Positions 37,473-48,257 are shown, numbered from the stretch's first letter. The stretch: 64,000 nucleotides of DNA from DASUAS01 sp963720765 (GCA_963720765.1 CAVRGS010000010.1:1-64000); one strand, 5' to 3'. The notes: a model not told the origin generated them from the sequence alone. Translations and numbers: made by a program.

Positions 37473-38290
37473 CGGCAACACCGGGAGCGGGAAGCACGGG
37501 TGACGCGCCGGTGCTGTGCGCGGTGGCCGACGGGGTCGCCACGGTCACCCTGAACCGGCCCGAGCGCATGAACGCGTGGACCCACGCCATGGAAGTCGCC
37601 TACTTCGACCTCGTCGACGAGCTCGACGACGATCCCGACGTGCGCGCGGTCGTGCTCACCGGAGCCGGACGCGGGTTCTGTCCGGGCCTCGACGCGGGCG
37701 ATCTCGCCGCGCGCACCCAGGGCGTCGCCGGGCAGGAAGGCATCGACCGGCCGATGACCCACGCGCGCAGTCTGCGGAAGCCTCTGATCGCGGCCATCAA
37801 CGGCGGGTGTGCAGGCATCGGGCTCGTGCAGGCGTTGGTGGCCGACCTGCGCTTCGCGGCGACGGGGGTGAAGATCGCAACCGCGTTCACCCGACGAGGC
37901 CTCGTCGCCGAATTCGGCGCGTCGTGGATGCTCCCCCGCATCGTGGGCACCGGTCACGCGATGGACCTGCTGCTCTCGGGACGCGCCGTGACCGCCGAAG
38001 AGGCGCTCACCATGGGGCTGGTCAACCGCGTGTACACGGCCGACGAGCTCGTCCCCGCCGCCCAGGCCTACGCGCGCGATCTCGCCGTCAACTGCTCGCC
38101 GCTGGCGATGCAGGCGGTGAAGGCGCAGGTCGCCGCCGACTGGACGCGCGGCATCGTCGAGTCGCAGGACGAAGCGTTCCGCATGGTGAAGGAGCCCGCC
38201 CGGCGCCCCGACTTCTTCGAGGGCGTCGCCGCGTTCACCGAGAAGCGCGCACCCGACTTCCCGCCGCTGCCTCCCCGTCTGACCAACTGA
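37469..38290 (+). CDS. Crotonase-fold (enoyl-CoA hydratase/isomerase-like) protein
   Basis: 273 residues, intact. VADGVATVTLNRPERMNAWT, FCPGLDAGDLAARTQG, INGGCAGIGLVQALVADLRF, ATAFTRRGLVAEFGASWMLP. It is the closest paralogue of the gene at 234-1042: both carry the FTRRGL--E-G-SWMLPR block and lack the two classical hydratase glutamates. The conserved Glu in this block (AEFG) could serve in their place. A hydrolase or isomerase reaction is therefore as likely as hydration. ATG 37469 overlaps the stop of the fused dehydrogenase, so desaturation and this step are coupled in expression. CaiB genes follow downstream. Confidence 0.85.
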   Translation: MTATPGAGSTGDAPVLCAVADGVATVTLNRPERMNAWTHAMEVAYFDLVDELDDDPDVRAVVLTGAGRGFCPGLDAGDLAARTQGVAGQEGIDRPMTHARSLRKPLIAAINGGCAGIGLVQALVADLRFAATGVKIATAFTRRGLVAEFGASWMLPRIVGTGHAMDLLLSGRAVTAEEALTMGLVNRVYTADELVPAAQAYARDLAVNCSPLAMQAVKAQVAADWTRGIVESQDEAFRMVKEPARRPDFFEGVAAFTEKRAPDFPPLPPRLTN

Positions 38291-38322
38291 CACCGCGTAC
38301 GAACGCGCGAAGCTGCGGAACC

Positions 38323-39531
38323 GTGACCGGCTTGCTCGAAGGTGTGACCGTCGTCGAGACGGGGGTGCTGATGACGGTCGACCACCTCGGCCGCCTGCTC
38401 GCCGACGAGGGTGCCGACGTCGTGAAGGTCGAGAGCCCCGGTCAGGGCGACTACCTCCGCAACATCATGACCCGGTTCGCTCCCGACTGGTCCACGTTCC
38501 ACCTGGCGCTGAACCGCAACAAGCGCAGCCTCACCTGCGACGCACGCACCCCCGAAGGCCGGGAGGTGTTGCGCCCGATTGCTCGAGCGCGCCGACATCT
38601 TCATCACCGGCAACATCGGCGACACCAACCGGAAGCTCGGGACTCGACGAGGAGTCGGTACGCGCGATCCGCCCGGAGATCGTCTACTGCCAGGCCACCG
38701 GCTTCGGTGCGTCGGGTCCGTACGCGGAGGTGCCCACCCACGGCCAGATGATGGACGCGCTCGGGGGCGGTGCACCGCCGATGGCGCTCGACGACGACGG
38801 GTTCGTCGTCGCGACCGGTGATGCGGTGGGGGGTAGCGGCGGCGTCGTGATCGGCCCGCTGTACGCCGCATTCGGCGTGGCGTGCGCGTTGGCACGCGCA
38901 CGGTTGACCGGTGAAGGGTGCTACCTCGACGTGTCGTGCGCCGACGCGGTGCTGTGCGCCAAGTGGCTCGACGCGCTTCCGATGCTCAACCCGGAGCTCG
39001 TCGACCGGAGCTGGGACGGGAAGGCCCCCGGCGAATCCGCCAAGTACCAGCACTACGAGACGGCCGACGGGAAGTACATCCTCTTCTGCGCGATCGAGAC
39101 GAAGTTCTGGGAGCACTGGTGCACTGCAGTGGGCCGCGACGACCTCCTGCGCGAGCACCGCGCCGACCTCGTCGTCGACTTCGCCGGCGGCGACGACGCG
39201 CTGCGCCGGGAGATCCAGCAGGTGTTCCACACGAAGACGCAGGACGAATGGATGAAGGTCGCGGTCGAGGACGACATCGCGCTCGGCCCGGCGCTGCGGT
39301 TCGACGAAGTACCCGACGATCCGCACCTGCAGGCACGCGGCCAGATCGTCGTCGAAGAGCACCCGGTCTTCGGTGAGATGCGCACGCTGGGGAACCCGGT
39401 CCTGGTCCCCGGCGAGGAGTTCACGGTGCGCTCGGCGCCCGCGCTCGGCCAGCACACCGACGAGGTGCTCGAGGAGCTGGGCTACGACGCAGCCGGCGCG
39501 CGCCCGACTGCACGACCTCGGCGTGGTGTAG
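38323..39531 (+). CDS. CaiB/BaiF CoA transferase, multiply frameshifted
   Basis: From GTG 38323 (VTGLLEGVTVVETGVLM) the conserved blocks are ADVVKVESPGQGDYLR, LALNRNKRSLTCDARTPEG, then after a shift near 38577 LERADIFITGNIGDTNRKLG, after another near 38642 IRPEIVYCQATGFGASGPYA, and QHYETADGKYILFCAIETKF. A last shift near 39505 leads to LHDLGVV and TAG 39529-39531. About 400 residues, as expected for a single-domain family III CoA transferase. It most resembles the gene at 7981-9135. Four bases separate it from the tandem CaiB gene, in one long rightward operon. Confidence 0.78.
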
Positions 39532-39534
39532 CGC

Positions 39535-41847
39535 ATGGTCGGGCCGATCGAGGGACTCCGAGTGGTCGACTGCTCCCGCGGGACGGCGGGACCACGCGCC
39601 ACCGGGATGCTCGCCGACTATGGCGCCGACGTCGTGTGGGTGGAACCACCCGGCGGAGATCCGCTGCGGCGGTGCGCGCCGGAAGCGGTTGCGGTCCTCG
39701 ACCGCGGCAAGCGCAGCGTCGATCGTCGATCTGCACGACGGGGCGCGCACGAACAGCTGCTCGCGCTGATCGATCGCGCCGAGATCTTCGTCGAGAGCTG
39801 GCGACCCGGTGGCGCGCGACCGGCTCGGGCTGGGCTACGACCAGCTCCACGCGCGCAATCCCGCGCTGGTCTACGTGTCGATCTCCGGGTTCGGTGAGGA
39901 CTCCGCCGATCGACCTGCCCGGCTACGAACCCCTCGTGCAGGCGGTGCTCGGCAGCATGTCGGATCAAGTCGGGCACCGCGACGGTCCGATCTACCCCGG
40001 GTTCCCGTTCGCCAGCATCGGCGCGGCATCGCTCGCCGTCCCTCGGTGCGCTCGCCGCTCTCCGCCGAGCCCGCGAAGACGGTCACGGTCGCCACGTCCG
40101 GACCTCCCTGCTCGACGGCGCCCTGGCGTACCACTCGATGATGTGGGGCGAGAGCGACGCGTCGATCGCGTCCCGTGAAGCGCCGCTCTCGTTCCAATCG
40201 ACGGCCAGGACCCGACTCGTGACTCGCTCGTTCGAATGCAGCGACGGCGAGTACGTCGGTCTGCACACGGGCGCGGTCGGAGCCTTCGGACGGGCGATGC
40301 GCGTGCTCGGCGTCGACGATCGTGTACCGCCCAGCGCCGACGGCATGGACATGGGCATGCCCCTGACCGACGAGCAGATCCCGATCCTCCAGTTCGAGCT
40401 GGTCGACATCTTCAAGACGCGGCCGCGGGCCGAGTGGGTGCAGCGGTTCCTCGACGCCGACGTGTGCGTGGTCGAGCACCTCCGGCCGACCGAGGTCTTC
40501 GACACACCGCAGGCGCGCCACAACGAGATGGTGGTCACCGTCGACGATCCCGCGCTCGGGCCGCTGGAGCAGGTCGCGCCGCCGGTGAAGTTCTCGTTGA
40601 CGCCGGGCTCGGTGCGCGCGCCCGCGCCGTCGGTCGGGGAGCACACCGACGACGTGCTCGCGACGGCAGCCGGCTGGCCGGCACCGAGCGTTCCGACGTC
40701 CCCTGCAGTGCCCGATCCCCGCCCGCTGCTCGACGGCGTGCGCATCCTCGACCTCGGCGCGTACTACGCGGGGCCGTATTCGTCGCGCCTGCTCGCCGAT
40801 CTCGGGGCCGAGGTCGTGAAGGTGGAGCCGCTGCTCGGTGATCCCCTGCGCGGCATCGAGCGTCCATTCTTCTCCGCGCAGGCCGGGAAGCGATCCGTGG
40901 CCGCGAACCTCAAGGATCCCGCGTTGGCCGGTGTGACCGAAGCGCTGCTGCGACGGGCCGACGTGATCCACCACAACCTGCGACCGGGCGCGGCCGAGCG
41001 TCTGGGGCTCGACGACGAAACCGTGCGTCGGATCAACCCGGACATCGTGTACCTGCACGCGCCGGGATGGGGCTCGACCGGCCCGTTCGCGATGCGCCAG
41101 AGCTTCGCGCCCATGTTGTCGGGCTACGCGGGGGTGACCTACGAGATCGCGGGTCAGTACAACCCGCCGCTGCCGCCGTCGGCGAACGAAGACCCGGGCA
41201 ACGGCATGCTCGGCGCGGTGGCGATCATGCTCGCCCTGCTCCACCGCGATCGCACCGGGTTCGGGCAGTCGGTCGAGAACCCGCAGCTGAACGCCACGAT
41301 GGGCCACCTCGCGCACATCGTCCGGACCGTCGACGGGGAGATCATCGGCGCCGGACGTCTCGACCCGCTGCAGATGGGGGTCGACTCGTTCGCCCGCCTC
41401 TACGAGACGGTTGACGGTTGGGTGTGCGTGGTGGCGCCGACCTCCGAGGAACAACGGGCCCTGCTCGCGACCCTGGGCGTCGACGCGGTCGACGACGACG
41501 AGCTCCAGAGCGATCGCCTCCGCGCCGCGTTCGCGCGGCTCGGCACCACCGACGTGGTCCAGCGTCTGCTCGACGCCGGCATCGCCGCCGTCGAGCCGGT
41601 GGGGCGCAATGTGCACGCGTTCATGAACGACCCGGAGGCACGCCGCAGCCGACGCGTCGCCGAAGTCCCGCACCCGGAACTGGGCAACGTCCGAGAGCTC
41701 GACATGCTCCTGCGCGTGAGCGACACCGAGTTCACCCCGCACCGGCTGGCGCCGGGACTCGGCGAGCACTCCGACGAACTCCTCGGGGAGCTGGGGTGCT
41801 CCCCCGACGAGATCGCCGACCTCCGCGCCCGGGGTGCGATCCGGTGA
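39535..41847 (+). CDS. Tandem-fused CaiB/BaiF CoA transferase, frameshifted in domain 1
   Basis: About 770 residues. Domain 1: IEGLRVVDCSRGTAGPRATG, DVVWVEPPGGDPLRR, then short pieces in different frames (shifts near 39720, 39810, 39905 and 40045) including RLGLGYDQLHARNPALVYVS and LPGYEPLVQAVLGSMSDQVG. From about 40075 onward one frame runs to the end. Domain 2: LLDGVRILDLGAYYAGPYSS, AEVVKVEPLLGDPLRGIERP, AGKRSVAANLKDPA, VYLHAPGWGSTGPFAMRQSF. This repeats the architecture of the intact fusion at 4345-6777. It sits between a single CaiB gene and the dehydrogenase pair. Confidence 0.8.
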
Positions 41848-41885
41848 ACGGTCGCGGTCATCGCGGACTGAGGGAGGACCAGTAG

Positions 41886-43015
41886 GTGGAGCTCGAGCTG
41901 CACGGCGACCAGGAGCTGTTCGTCGAGACGACGCGCCGGTTCCTCGAGGCGGAGAGCCCGCTCACCGAGGTTCGCGCGCTCTACGACGACCCCGTGGGCT
42001 TCGATCGCGACTACTGGCGACGCGGCGCCGAGCTGGGTTGGACGACCATGCTCGTCCCGGACCACCTGGGTGGTGGAACCGTCAGTGGCGACGGTCTCCT
42101 CGACCTCGTGCTCGTCGCCGAGGAGATGGGCCGACTGGTGGCACCGGGTCCGCTCCTCCCGGTCAACGTCGTCGCCGACACGGTCGCCCGGTCCGGCACG
42201 CCGGAGCAGCAGACCGCGGAGCTCGCCGGGCTGGTCGACGGGGCCCGCATCGCGACGTGGGCATTCGCCGAGCCCGCGGGAGTCTGGGATGTCGCCGGCG
42301 TGGCGCTGACTGCGCAGCGCGAACGACGAGGGCTGGGTCCTCTCGGGCACCAAGTCGTACGTCCACGACGCGGGCATCGCCGACACCTGGCTCGTGACCG
42401 CGCGTACCGGCGAGAGCCTCACCCAGTTCCTGGTTCCCTCTGACACGCCGGACGTGACCGTGCGCCCGCGGCAGTCGCTCGACATGACTCGACGTCTCGC
42501 CGACCTCGAGTTCAGGGACGCGGTGGTCTCCCCGTCGACCATCGTGGGCCGGGTCGGCGACGCGGCCGCCGACGTCGAGCGTCAACTCCAGGTCGCGTTG
42601 GTCCTGCAGAACGCCGAGACCGTCGGTGCGGTCGCCTGCGTCTACGACTTCACCCTGGAGTACGCCAAGGAACGCATGGCGTTCGGCCGCCCCATCGGCT
42701 CGTACCAGGCCCTGAAGCATCGCTTCGCCGACATGAAGGTGTGGCTGGAAGCGTGTCACGCAACTGCGACGGCCGCGTCCCGCGCGGTGCAGCTCGGCGA
42801 AGACGACGCGTCGCGGTTGGTCAGCGTGGCGAAGGCCTACATCGGCGACCGCGCACCGGCGATCGTGCAGGACTGCGTCCAGCTGCACGGCGGCATCGGC
42901 GTGACCTGGGAACACGATCTTCACCTCTACCTGCGCCGGAGTCGCACAGAACGCGGCGCTGTTCGGATCGGCACGCGACCATCGACTGCGTGTCGCCACG
43001 CTGCTGGGGGTCTGA
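41886..43015 (+). CDS. Acyl-CoA dehydrogenase, alpha-type subunit, two frameshifts
   Basis: About 376 residues from GTG 41886 (VELELHGDQELFVETTRRFL). Blocks: EMGRLVAPGPLLPVNVVADT; after a shift near 42320, FTLEYAKERMAFGRPIGSYQ and QLHGGIGVTWEHDLHLYLRR; after a shift near 42945, VAQNAALFGSARDHRLRVAT and TGA 43013-43015. The QLHGGIGxTWEHD ending matches domain 1 of the fused protein at 35350, so this is the stand-alone counterpart of that half. It lacks the classical FSEPGAGSD substrate loop in readable form. The partner half follows four bases later at 43020; the two probably form one heteromeric enzyme. Confidence 0.8.
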
Positions 43016-43019
43016 TCGG

Positions 43020-44330
43020 ATGACCGCGAGCACCGACACTTCACCCGTCGAAGACGTCGAATCGTTCACCGCGCGTGCGCGCGCGTGGCTCGGCCGACAC
43101 CTTCGTGCGGCTCGATGCGCCGCGAGGATCCCATCGGCGACCGGCTGCGCGGCCGAAGGTCGCGACGACACCGACGCCGAGCGCGCCCGGGTCGGGCAAC
43201 GCATGCTCTCGGAGGGGGGATTTGCCGGCATCACGTACCCGAAGCAGTACGGCGGGCAGGGCCTCACCGCGGCACATCTCCACGCGTTCACCGCCGAGGC
43301 GCGCGCCTACGACCTCGGCGGATGCGGCCCGATGTTCGCGATGACGCTGGGCATGATGGGTCCGACGCTCCTGGAGCTCGGGTCCGACGACCTGAAGGCG
43401 CGCTACTTGCCCGGGATGATCCGGGGCGACGACCTCTGGGTGCAGTTCCTCTCCGAACCCACCGGCGGCTCCGACCTCGCCGGCGCGGTCACGCGGGCGA
43501 CGCTCGACGGCGAGCGCTACCTCGTCACCGGTTCGAAGGTCTGGACGAGCGCGGCGGACTACTCGGACTACGGCTTCTGCCTGGCCCGTACCGACTGGGA
43601 CGTCCCCAAGCACCGCGGCCTCACGATGTTCGTCGTACCGCTGCGTGCCCCCGGGCTCGAGGTGATCCCGCTACGCCTCGTCACCGGCGCGACCGGGTTC
43701 TGCCAGGAGTTCTTCGACGATGTCGCCGTCCCCGCGAGCGACGTCGTCGGCGACGTGAACGACGGGTGGAACGTCGCGTCGCGGCTCCTCGTGCACGAAC
43801 GCAACGCGATCGCCGGGGGCTCCGAGTACCACGACATGGACGCCGGCGGCGCGAGACCCGGCGGCGGCGAGCTCGGTCACCGTGTCGACCTCGCCGACCT
43901 CGCGCGGACACGCGACCTCGCCAACGACTCCCACAGCCGTCAGCTCGTCGCCGAGGCCCACGTGCTCGCCACCGTCAACCGTCAGCTGTCCTCTCGGCTG
44001 CAGACCGCGACGACCCTCGGCGTGCTCCCGCCTGCGGCCGGGTCGCTCCTGAAGCTGTTCGGGTCGACCGCGCACGTCCGCACGTCCGACATCACGATGG
44101 AGCTCGCCGGCTCCTCGGCCGTGGCGTGGCCGGGCGACGATCGATCCGGGGGCCTCGGGGTCGACTACCTGTTCCGCCAGGCCACTTCGATCCTCAGCGG
44201 CACCAGCGAGATCCAGCGCAACATCATCAGCGAGCGGGTGCTGGGGCTACCGCGCGAGCAGGCGCCGGACCGTGACGTGCCGTTCCGCGACGTCCGGCAC
44301 AACCGGATGCCTGACCGCGGCGGCAGCTGA
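43020..44330 (+). CDS. Acyl-CoA dehydrogenase, beta-type subunit
   Basis: 436 residues. TYPKQYGGQGLTAAHLHAFT, WVQFLSEPTGGSDLAGAVTR, LVTGSKVWTSAADYSDYG, and C-terminal SILSGTSEIQRNIISERVLG. The residue at the classical YEGT glutamate is Leu, so the catalytic base must be elsewhere or in the partner subunit. The stretch 43090-43170 (RAARCAARIPSATGCA) looks unlike the family and another frame there reads REDPIGDRLRGR, so a compensating indel pair is likely. It is paired with the alpha-type gene just upstream and resembles domain 2 of the fused protein at 35350. Cytochrome P450 follows 61 bases later. Confidence 0.83.
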   Translation: MTASTDTSPVEDVESFTARARAWLGRHLRAARCAARIPSATGCAAEGRDDTDAERARVGQRMLSEGGFAGITYPKQYGGQGLTAAHLHAFTAEARAYDLGGCGPMFAMTLGMMGPTLLELGSDDLKARYLPGMIRGDDLWVQFLSEPTGGSDLAGAVTRATLDGERYLVTGSKVWTSAADYSDYGFCLARTDWDVPKHRGLTMFVVPLRAPGLEVIPLRLVTGATGFCQEFFDDVAVPASDVVGDVNDGWNVASRLLVHERNAIAGGSEYHDMDAGGARPGGGELGHRVDLADLARTRDLANDSHSRQLVAEAHVLATVNRQLSSRLQTATTLGVLPPAAGSLLKLFGSTAHVRTSDITMELAGSSAVAWPGDDRSGGLGVDYLFRQATSILSGTSEIQRNIISERVLGLPREQAPDRDVPFRDVRHNRMPDRGGS

Positions 44331-44391
44331 GGCCGGCTCTGTCCAAACGCGTCCCGCGTCGTGGCGGGTCCGTCGTGGTGGACTGGGTCGC

Positions 44392-45603
44392 ATGACCGAG
44401 CTCGACGCGATGGCGGCGCAGTTCGCGGACGCTGCGCTGCCGTTCAGCGATCCCGAGGGTACGGCGGCCCGGGCCTCCGCCGAACCGATGTCGATGTACG
44501 TCGAGCGGGCGGCGCGCTGCCCGGTCGAGCGGATCGGTGACCAGTTCGTCGTGCTGTTGCGGATGGCCGACATCCTCCACGTCAACAAGCACCACGACGT
44601 CGAGCAGGCGTCGAAGTATCTCGGCAGCAGTCGGCCGGCCATCCCCCTGGGGCTCGACGGTGCCGAACACCGCAAGTATCGGCGCCTGCTCGACCCTGTC
44701 TTCACCGCCAAGCGCATCGCGCCGCTCGCCGGCAACGTGCGCGCACTCGCCGACGGGATGATCGACGAGTTCATCGCCGACGGCGAGGTGCGCGCCCACG
44801 AGCGCTGGTGCGAACCGCTGCCGTCGACCATCTTCCTGTCGATCCTCGGCTTGCCCATCGCGGATCTCGACGACTTCCTGCACTTCAAGAGCCGGTCATC
44901 CTCGGCACCGAGTTCGCCACGCTCGCCTTCGACGAGGCGATGGCGCGGCGCGAGGAAGCCGTCGTGTGGATCCACGACTACTTCAACCGTCTCCTCGACG
45001 ACCGGCTCGGCATCGACGACGCCGGTGACGACCTGCTCGGTTGGCTGCTCACCACCGAGGTCGACGGCGAGCGGCTGCCGCGCGAAGACCTGCTCGACAT
45101 CCTCGGACTGCTGATGATCGCGGGGCTCGACACCGTCGCCGCGTCGCTCGCCTGCTTCCTCAGCTACCTGGCGCGCCATCCCGACGACCGGCGTCGTCTC
45201 GTGGCCGATCCGTCGTTGTGGCCGTCGGCGATCGAAGAGCTGCTGCGCTACGAGTCGCCGGTGACCGATGGCGGGCGCATCGCCCTCGCCGATCTCGAGC
45301 TCCCGAGCGGCGAGCACATCGCGGCGGGCACCAAGATGGGCATCTCCTGGCACGCGGCGAACCTGGATCCCGACGCGTTCGACGATCCGCTGACCGTCGA
45401 CTTCCGGCCGCGCGCCGAATCCCCACATCGCCTTCGCCAGCGGCTTCCATCGGTGCCTCGGCTCGCACCTGGCCCGGATGGAGATGCACGTCGCTCTGGA
45501 GGTCTGGCACCAGCGGATCCCCGACTACGAGATCGCGCCCGGGTCCGACCTCACCTACTCCGGCAACCCGCGCGCGCCGCACCACCTCACGCTCACCTGG
45601 TGA
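44392..45603 (+). CDS. Cytochrome P450, two frameshifts
   Basis: About 403 residues. I-helix LLMIAGLDTVAASLACFLSY (AGxDT), K-helix EELLRYESPV (ExxR), and the heme-thiolate loop FASGFHRCLGSHLARMEM with the Cys ligand. Shifts occur near 44891 (AGCCGG where AGCCCGG restores KS-PVILGTEF) and near 45415, just before the heme loop. Soluble bacterial class I type, dependent on an external ferredoxin and reductase not encoded here. It would hydroxylate an unactivated carbon, for example a terminal methyl or ring position. The stop overlaps the GTG of the following dehydrogenase gene. It is not an obvious CYP125 or CYP142 by its motifs. Confidence 0.86.
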
Positions 45604-46782
45604 ACCTCGCCGACACGCCGATCCAGGCCGAGCGCCGGCGCGAGGAGATCCGCGACTGGTTGGCGGAGCACCTGACCGGCGACTTCGCGCGTCACCTCGG
45701 GAGTGGGCGGCCCCACCGACGACTCGTGGTGGGAGCTGCGCCTGGCGTGGGAACGTGAGCTCGCGGAGGGCGGCTGGCTCGGCATCACGTGGCCGGTCGA
45801 ATACGGGGGGCGCGGAGGAACCTTGGAGGAGGAGCTCGTGTTCCTCGAGGAGCATTTCCGCGCCCGGGCGCCGTACTGGGTCGGCGTCCACGGGCGCGAC
45901 CTCTTCGGTCCCACCCTGCTGCACGCGGGGAGCGACGACCAGAAAGCGCGGTTCCTGCCGCGCATCATGCGCTGCGAGGACATGTGGGGGCAGGGCTTCA
46001 GCGAGCCGGAAGCCGGATCCGATCTCGGGGGCGTGCGCACCCGTGCCGTGCGCGAGGACGACGAGTGGGTCCTGAACGGACAGAAGATCTGGATGACGTT
46101 CGGGACGCGCGCCGACTGGTTGTACGTGCTGTGCCGCACTGATCCGGACGCGCCGAAGCACCGCGGGTTGTCGTTGATCCTCGTGCCGGCCGACCAACCC
46201 GGCGTCGACATCCGCCCGATCCGCAACCTCGCCAACGGTGCCGAGTTCGCCGAGGTGTTCTTCTCCGACGCGCGGACCGCGGCCGACCTCGTCGTGGGCC
46301 CGGTCGACGGCGCGTGGTCGGTCGTGATGGGCACCGTCGGCACCGAACGCGGGACCACCGTGCTCCCCTATCAGGCTGCGTTCGAGCACCAGCTGCACGA
46401 TCTCGTCGGAGCGCTGCGGGCGCGTGGCCGGACGGCGGACCCGTTGGTCCGGCAGCGACTCGCGCGCGCCTGGATCGGTCTGCAGATCAACCGGTACAAC
46501 AACGCGCGGATGCTCACCCGACTCGTCCGCGACGGCACCCTCGGTCCCGAAGCCTCGCTGTCGAAGTTGTTCTGGTCGCAGTGGCACCGCGATCTCGGCG
46601 AGTCGATGATGGATCTCCTCGGCGCCGACGCGATGGTCGTCGGTGAGGGCTACGCGCTCGACCCGTTCCAGGGCGTCTTCCTCAACTCCCGCGCCGAGAC
46701 CATCTACGGCGGCGCGAACGAGATCCAGCGCAACATCGTCGCCGAGCGCGTGCTCGGCCTCCCGAAGGAACCGCGGTCGTGA
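45600..46782 (+). CDS. Acyl-CoA dehydrogenase, one frameshift near the N-terminus
   Basis: About 393 residues from GTG 45600, overlapping the P450 stop. N-terminal piece TPIQAERRREEIRDWLAEHL, then after a shift near 45700 GGPTDDSWWELRLAWERELA. FAD/substrate blocks WGQGFSEPEAGSDLGGVRTR and VLNGQKIWMTFGTRADWLYV; C-terminus TIYGGANEIQRNIVAERVLG. Gly stands at the YEGT glutamate position. The pattern (WPVEYGGRGGTLEEELVFLE) is that of the large actinobacterial FadE group with broad roles in branched or cyclic acyl-CoA oxidation. It is followed by an LLM gene with a GTGA overlap. Confidence 0.85.
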
Positions 46783-47711
46783 CCGACAGCCCGAACGTCG
46801 GGATCCGTCCGCCGCTCGCGACGTTCGAGCAGGGCACCGAGGCGCTGCGGGAGTTCGTCGAACGGACCGCGGCCGCCGGGCTCGACCACCTCTGCGTGGG
46901 CGACCACGTCAGCTTTCGCGACGGCTACGGGTACGACGGGCTCGTGCAGGCGACCGCGCTCGCCGTCCTCTCCCCGCTTCCGGTGCACACGGCCGTGTAC
47001 CTGCTCCTGCTCCGCAACCCGGTCACCGTCGCGCGCCAGCTCTGCTCGCTGGCGCAGCTCGCACCGGGTCGGCTGGTGTTCGGGGTCGGCTTGGGCGGCG
47101 ACGATCCGCACGAGCTCGAGGTCTGCGGCGTGGACGTCCGGACCCGCGGGCGGCGGATGAACGACTGCCTCGCCATCGTGCGCGCGCTCCTTGCGGGCGA
47201 GACCGTCGACCACGACGGGGAGGTGTTCTCGGTGCACGGCGCACGGGTGACGCCGACTCCGCCTGCGCCCGTGCCGATCGTGGTGGGGGGTCGCAGCCGG
47301 GCCGCGCTCCAGCGTGCAGCCCGCCTCGGCGACGGTTGGCTCGGCGTCTTCGTCGCGCCGGAGCGATGGAACGACTCGCGAACCCAGGTCGAGGACTTCG
47401 CGCGCGAGCTCGGCCGCACCGATGTGCCCTGGCAGCACGGTCTCTCGGTGTGGGTCGGCTTCGGCGACTCGCGCGCCGATGCCGAGCTTCGACTCGGAGC
47501 GGCGATGGAAGGCCTCTACCAACGGCCCTTCCGCGACTTCGCCGCCTACGCACCCCACGGCACCCCCGACGACGTCGCCGCCCAGCTCGCTCGGTACGCC
47601 GACGCGGGCTGCCGCACGTTCAACCTCATCCCGGTCGCCGCCGACGACCGGGCCGCGGTCGACGGCTGCGCGCAGGTGCGCGAGGCCCTTCGAGCTCGCG
47701 TCAGGCCGTGA
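46779..47711 (+). CDS. LLM-class F420-type oxidoreductase
   Basis: 310 residues, intact. Blocks: AAAGLDHLCVGDHVSFRDGY, YLLLLRNPVTVARQLCSLAQ, GRLVFGVGLGGDDPHELEVC, VPIVVGGRSRAALQRAARLG. GTG 46779 overlaps the acyl-CoA dehydrogenase stop, so P450, dehydrogenase and this gene are translationally linked. F420-dependent members of this fold often reduce C=C bonds or oxidise alcohols on acyl chains. Its end overlaps the convergent MaoC-like gene by 11 bases. Confidence 0.88.
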   Translation: MTDSPNVGIRPPLATFEQGTEALREFVERTAAAGLDHLCVGDHVSFRDGYGYDGLVQATALAVLSPLPVHTAVYLLLLRNPVTVARQLCSLAQLAPGRLVFGVGLGGDDPHELEVCGVDVRTRGRRMNDCLAIVRALLAGETVDHDGEVFSVHGARVTPTPPAPVPIVVGGRSRAALQRAARLGDGWLGVFVAPERWNDSRTQVEDFARELGRTDVPWQHGLSVWVGFGDSRADAELRLGAAMEGLYQRPFRDFAAYAPHGTPDDVAAQLARYADAGCRTFNLIPVAADDRAAVDGCAQVREALRARVRP

Positions 47712-48186
47712 AGTCCCGCCCCCGCACCAGGCGCACCGGCGTGTACACCAGCAGGTCGTCACCGCGATCGTTGTAGACGGTGTTGCGCGCCTTCACGACC
47801 CCACGCCCGGGCTTGCTCGACGCGCGGGACTCGAGGATCTCCACCACCACGTCGATCGTGTCACCGACGAATGTCGGCCGACGGATGTCGAGTTCCATGT
47901 GCATGAACGCCAGGCCTGTCCCCGCAAACGAGTGCGTCTGGATCACGAGCCCTTCGCCGAACGCGTACACCAGTGCACCCGGAACCAGTCGTCCGGCGTA
48001 GCCACCTTCGGCTGCGTGGTGTTCGTCGTAGAACAGCGGCTCGTTGAAGCCGCAGAGGTTCACGAACTGCGTGAGATCCGACTCGGTCACGGTACGGGCC
48101 GCGGTGCGGAACGCAGACCCGGCCGTCATCTCCTCCCAGGTGCTCCCGCGGTTCGCGAGCGGCGCGTCGTCGCGCGAAACCGTCAC
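47701..48186 (-). CDS. MaoC-like hotdog dehydratase/hydratase
   Basis: 161 residues, intact. Single hotdog domain of the MaoC / R-specific enoyl-CoA hydratase group: AFRTAARTVTESDLTQFVNL, CGFNEPLFYDEHHAAEGGYA, GRLVPGALVYAFGEGLV, MELDIRRPTFVGDTIDVVVE. The classical D-x4-H pair of R-hydratases appears here as N-x-P-x-x-x-D-E-H-H, so activity should be tested. Some family members work only as heterodimers (as ChsH1-ChsH2 in cholesterol breakdown); no adjacent second hotdog gene is present. It stands alone on the minus strand, divergent from the SDR at 48258 with a 71-base gap that holds TAATCT. Confidence 0.78.
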   Translation of the reverse strand: MTVSRDDAPLANRGSTWEEMTAGSAFRTAARTVTESDLTQFVNLCGFNEPLFYDEHHAAEGGYAGRLVPGALVYAFGEGLVIQTHSFAGTGLAFMHMELDIRRPTFVGDTIDVVVEILESRASSKPGRGVVKARNTVYNDRGDDLLVYTPVRLVRGRDFTA

Positions 48187-48257
48187 AGTTGCGTCCTCTC
48201 GTTCGGTCGAGACCGATGGATAATCTACGTCGCCTCACAGGCTGACGAAGGGGTGTC

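Noticed and set aside
39871..41769. 632-codon open frame on the minus strand
   Set aside because: Antisense to the tandem CaiB gene; His/Arg/Val-rich without recognisable domains.
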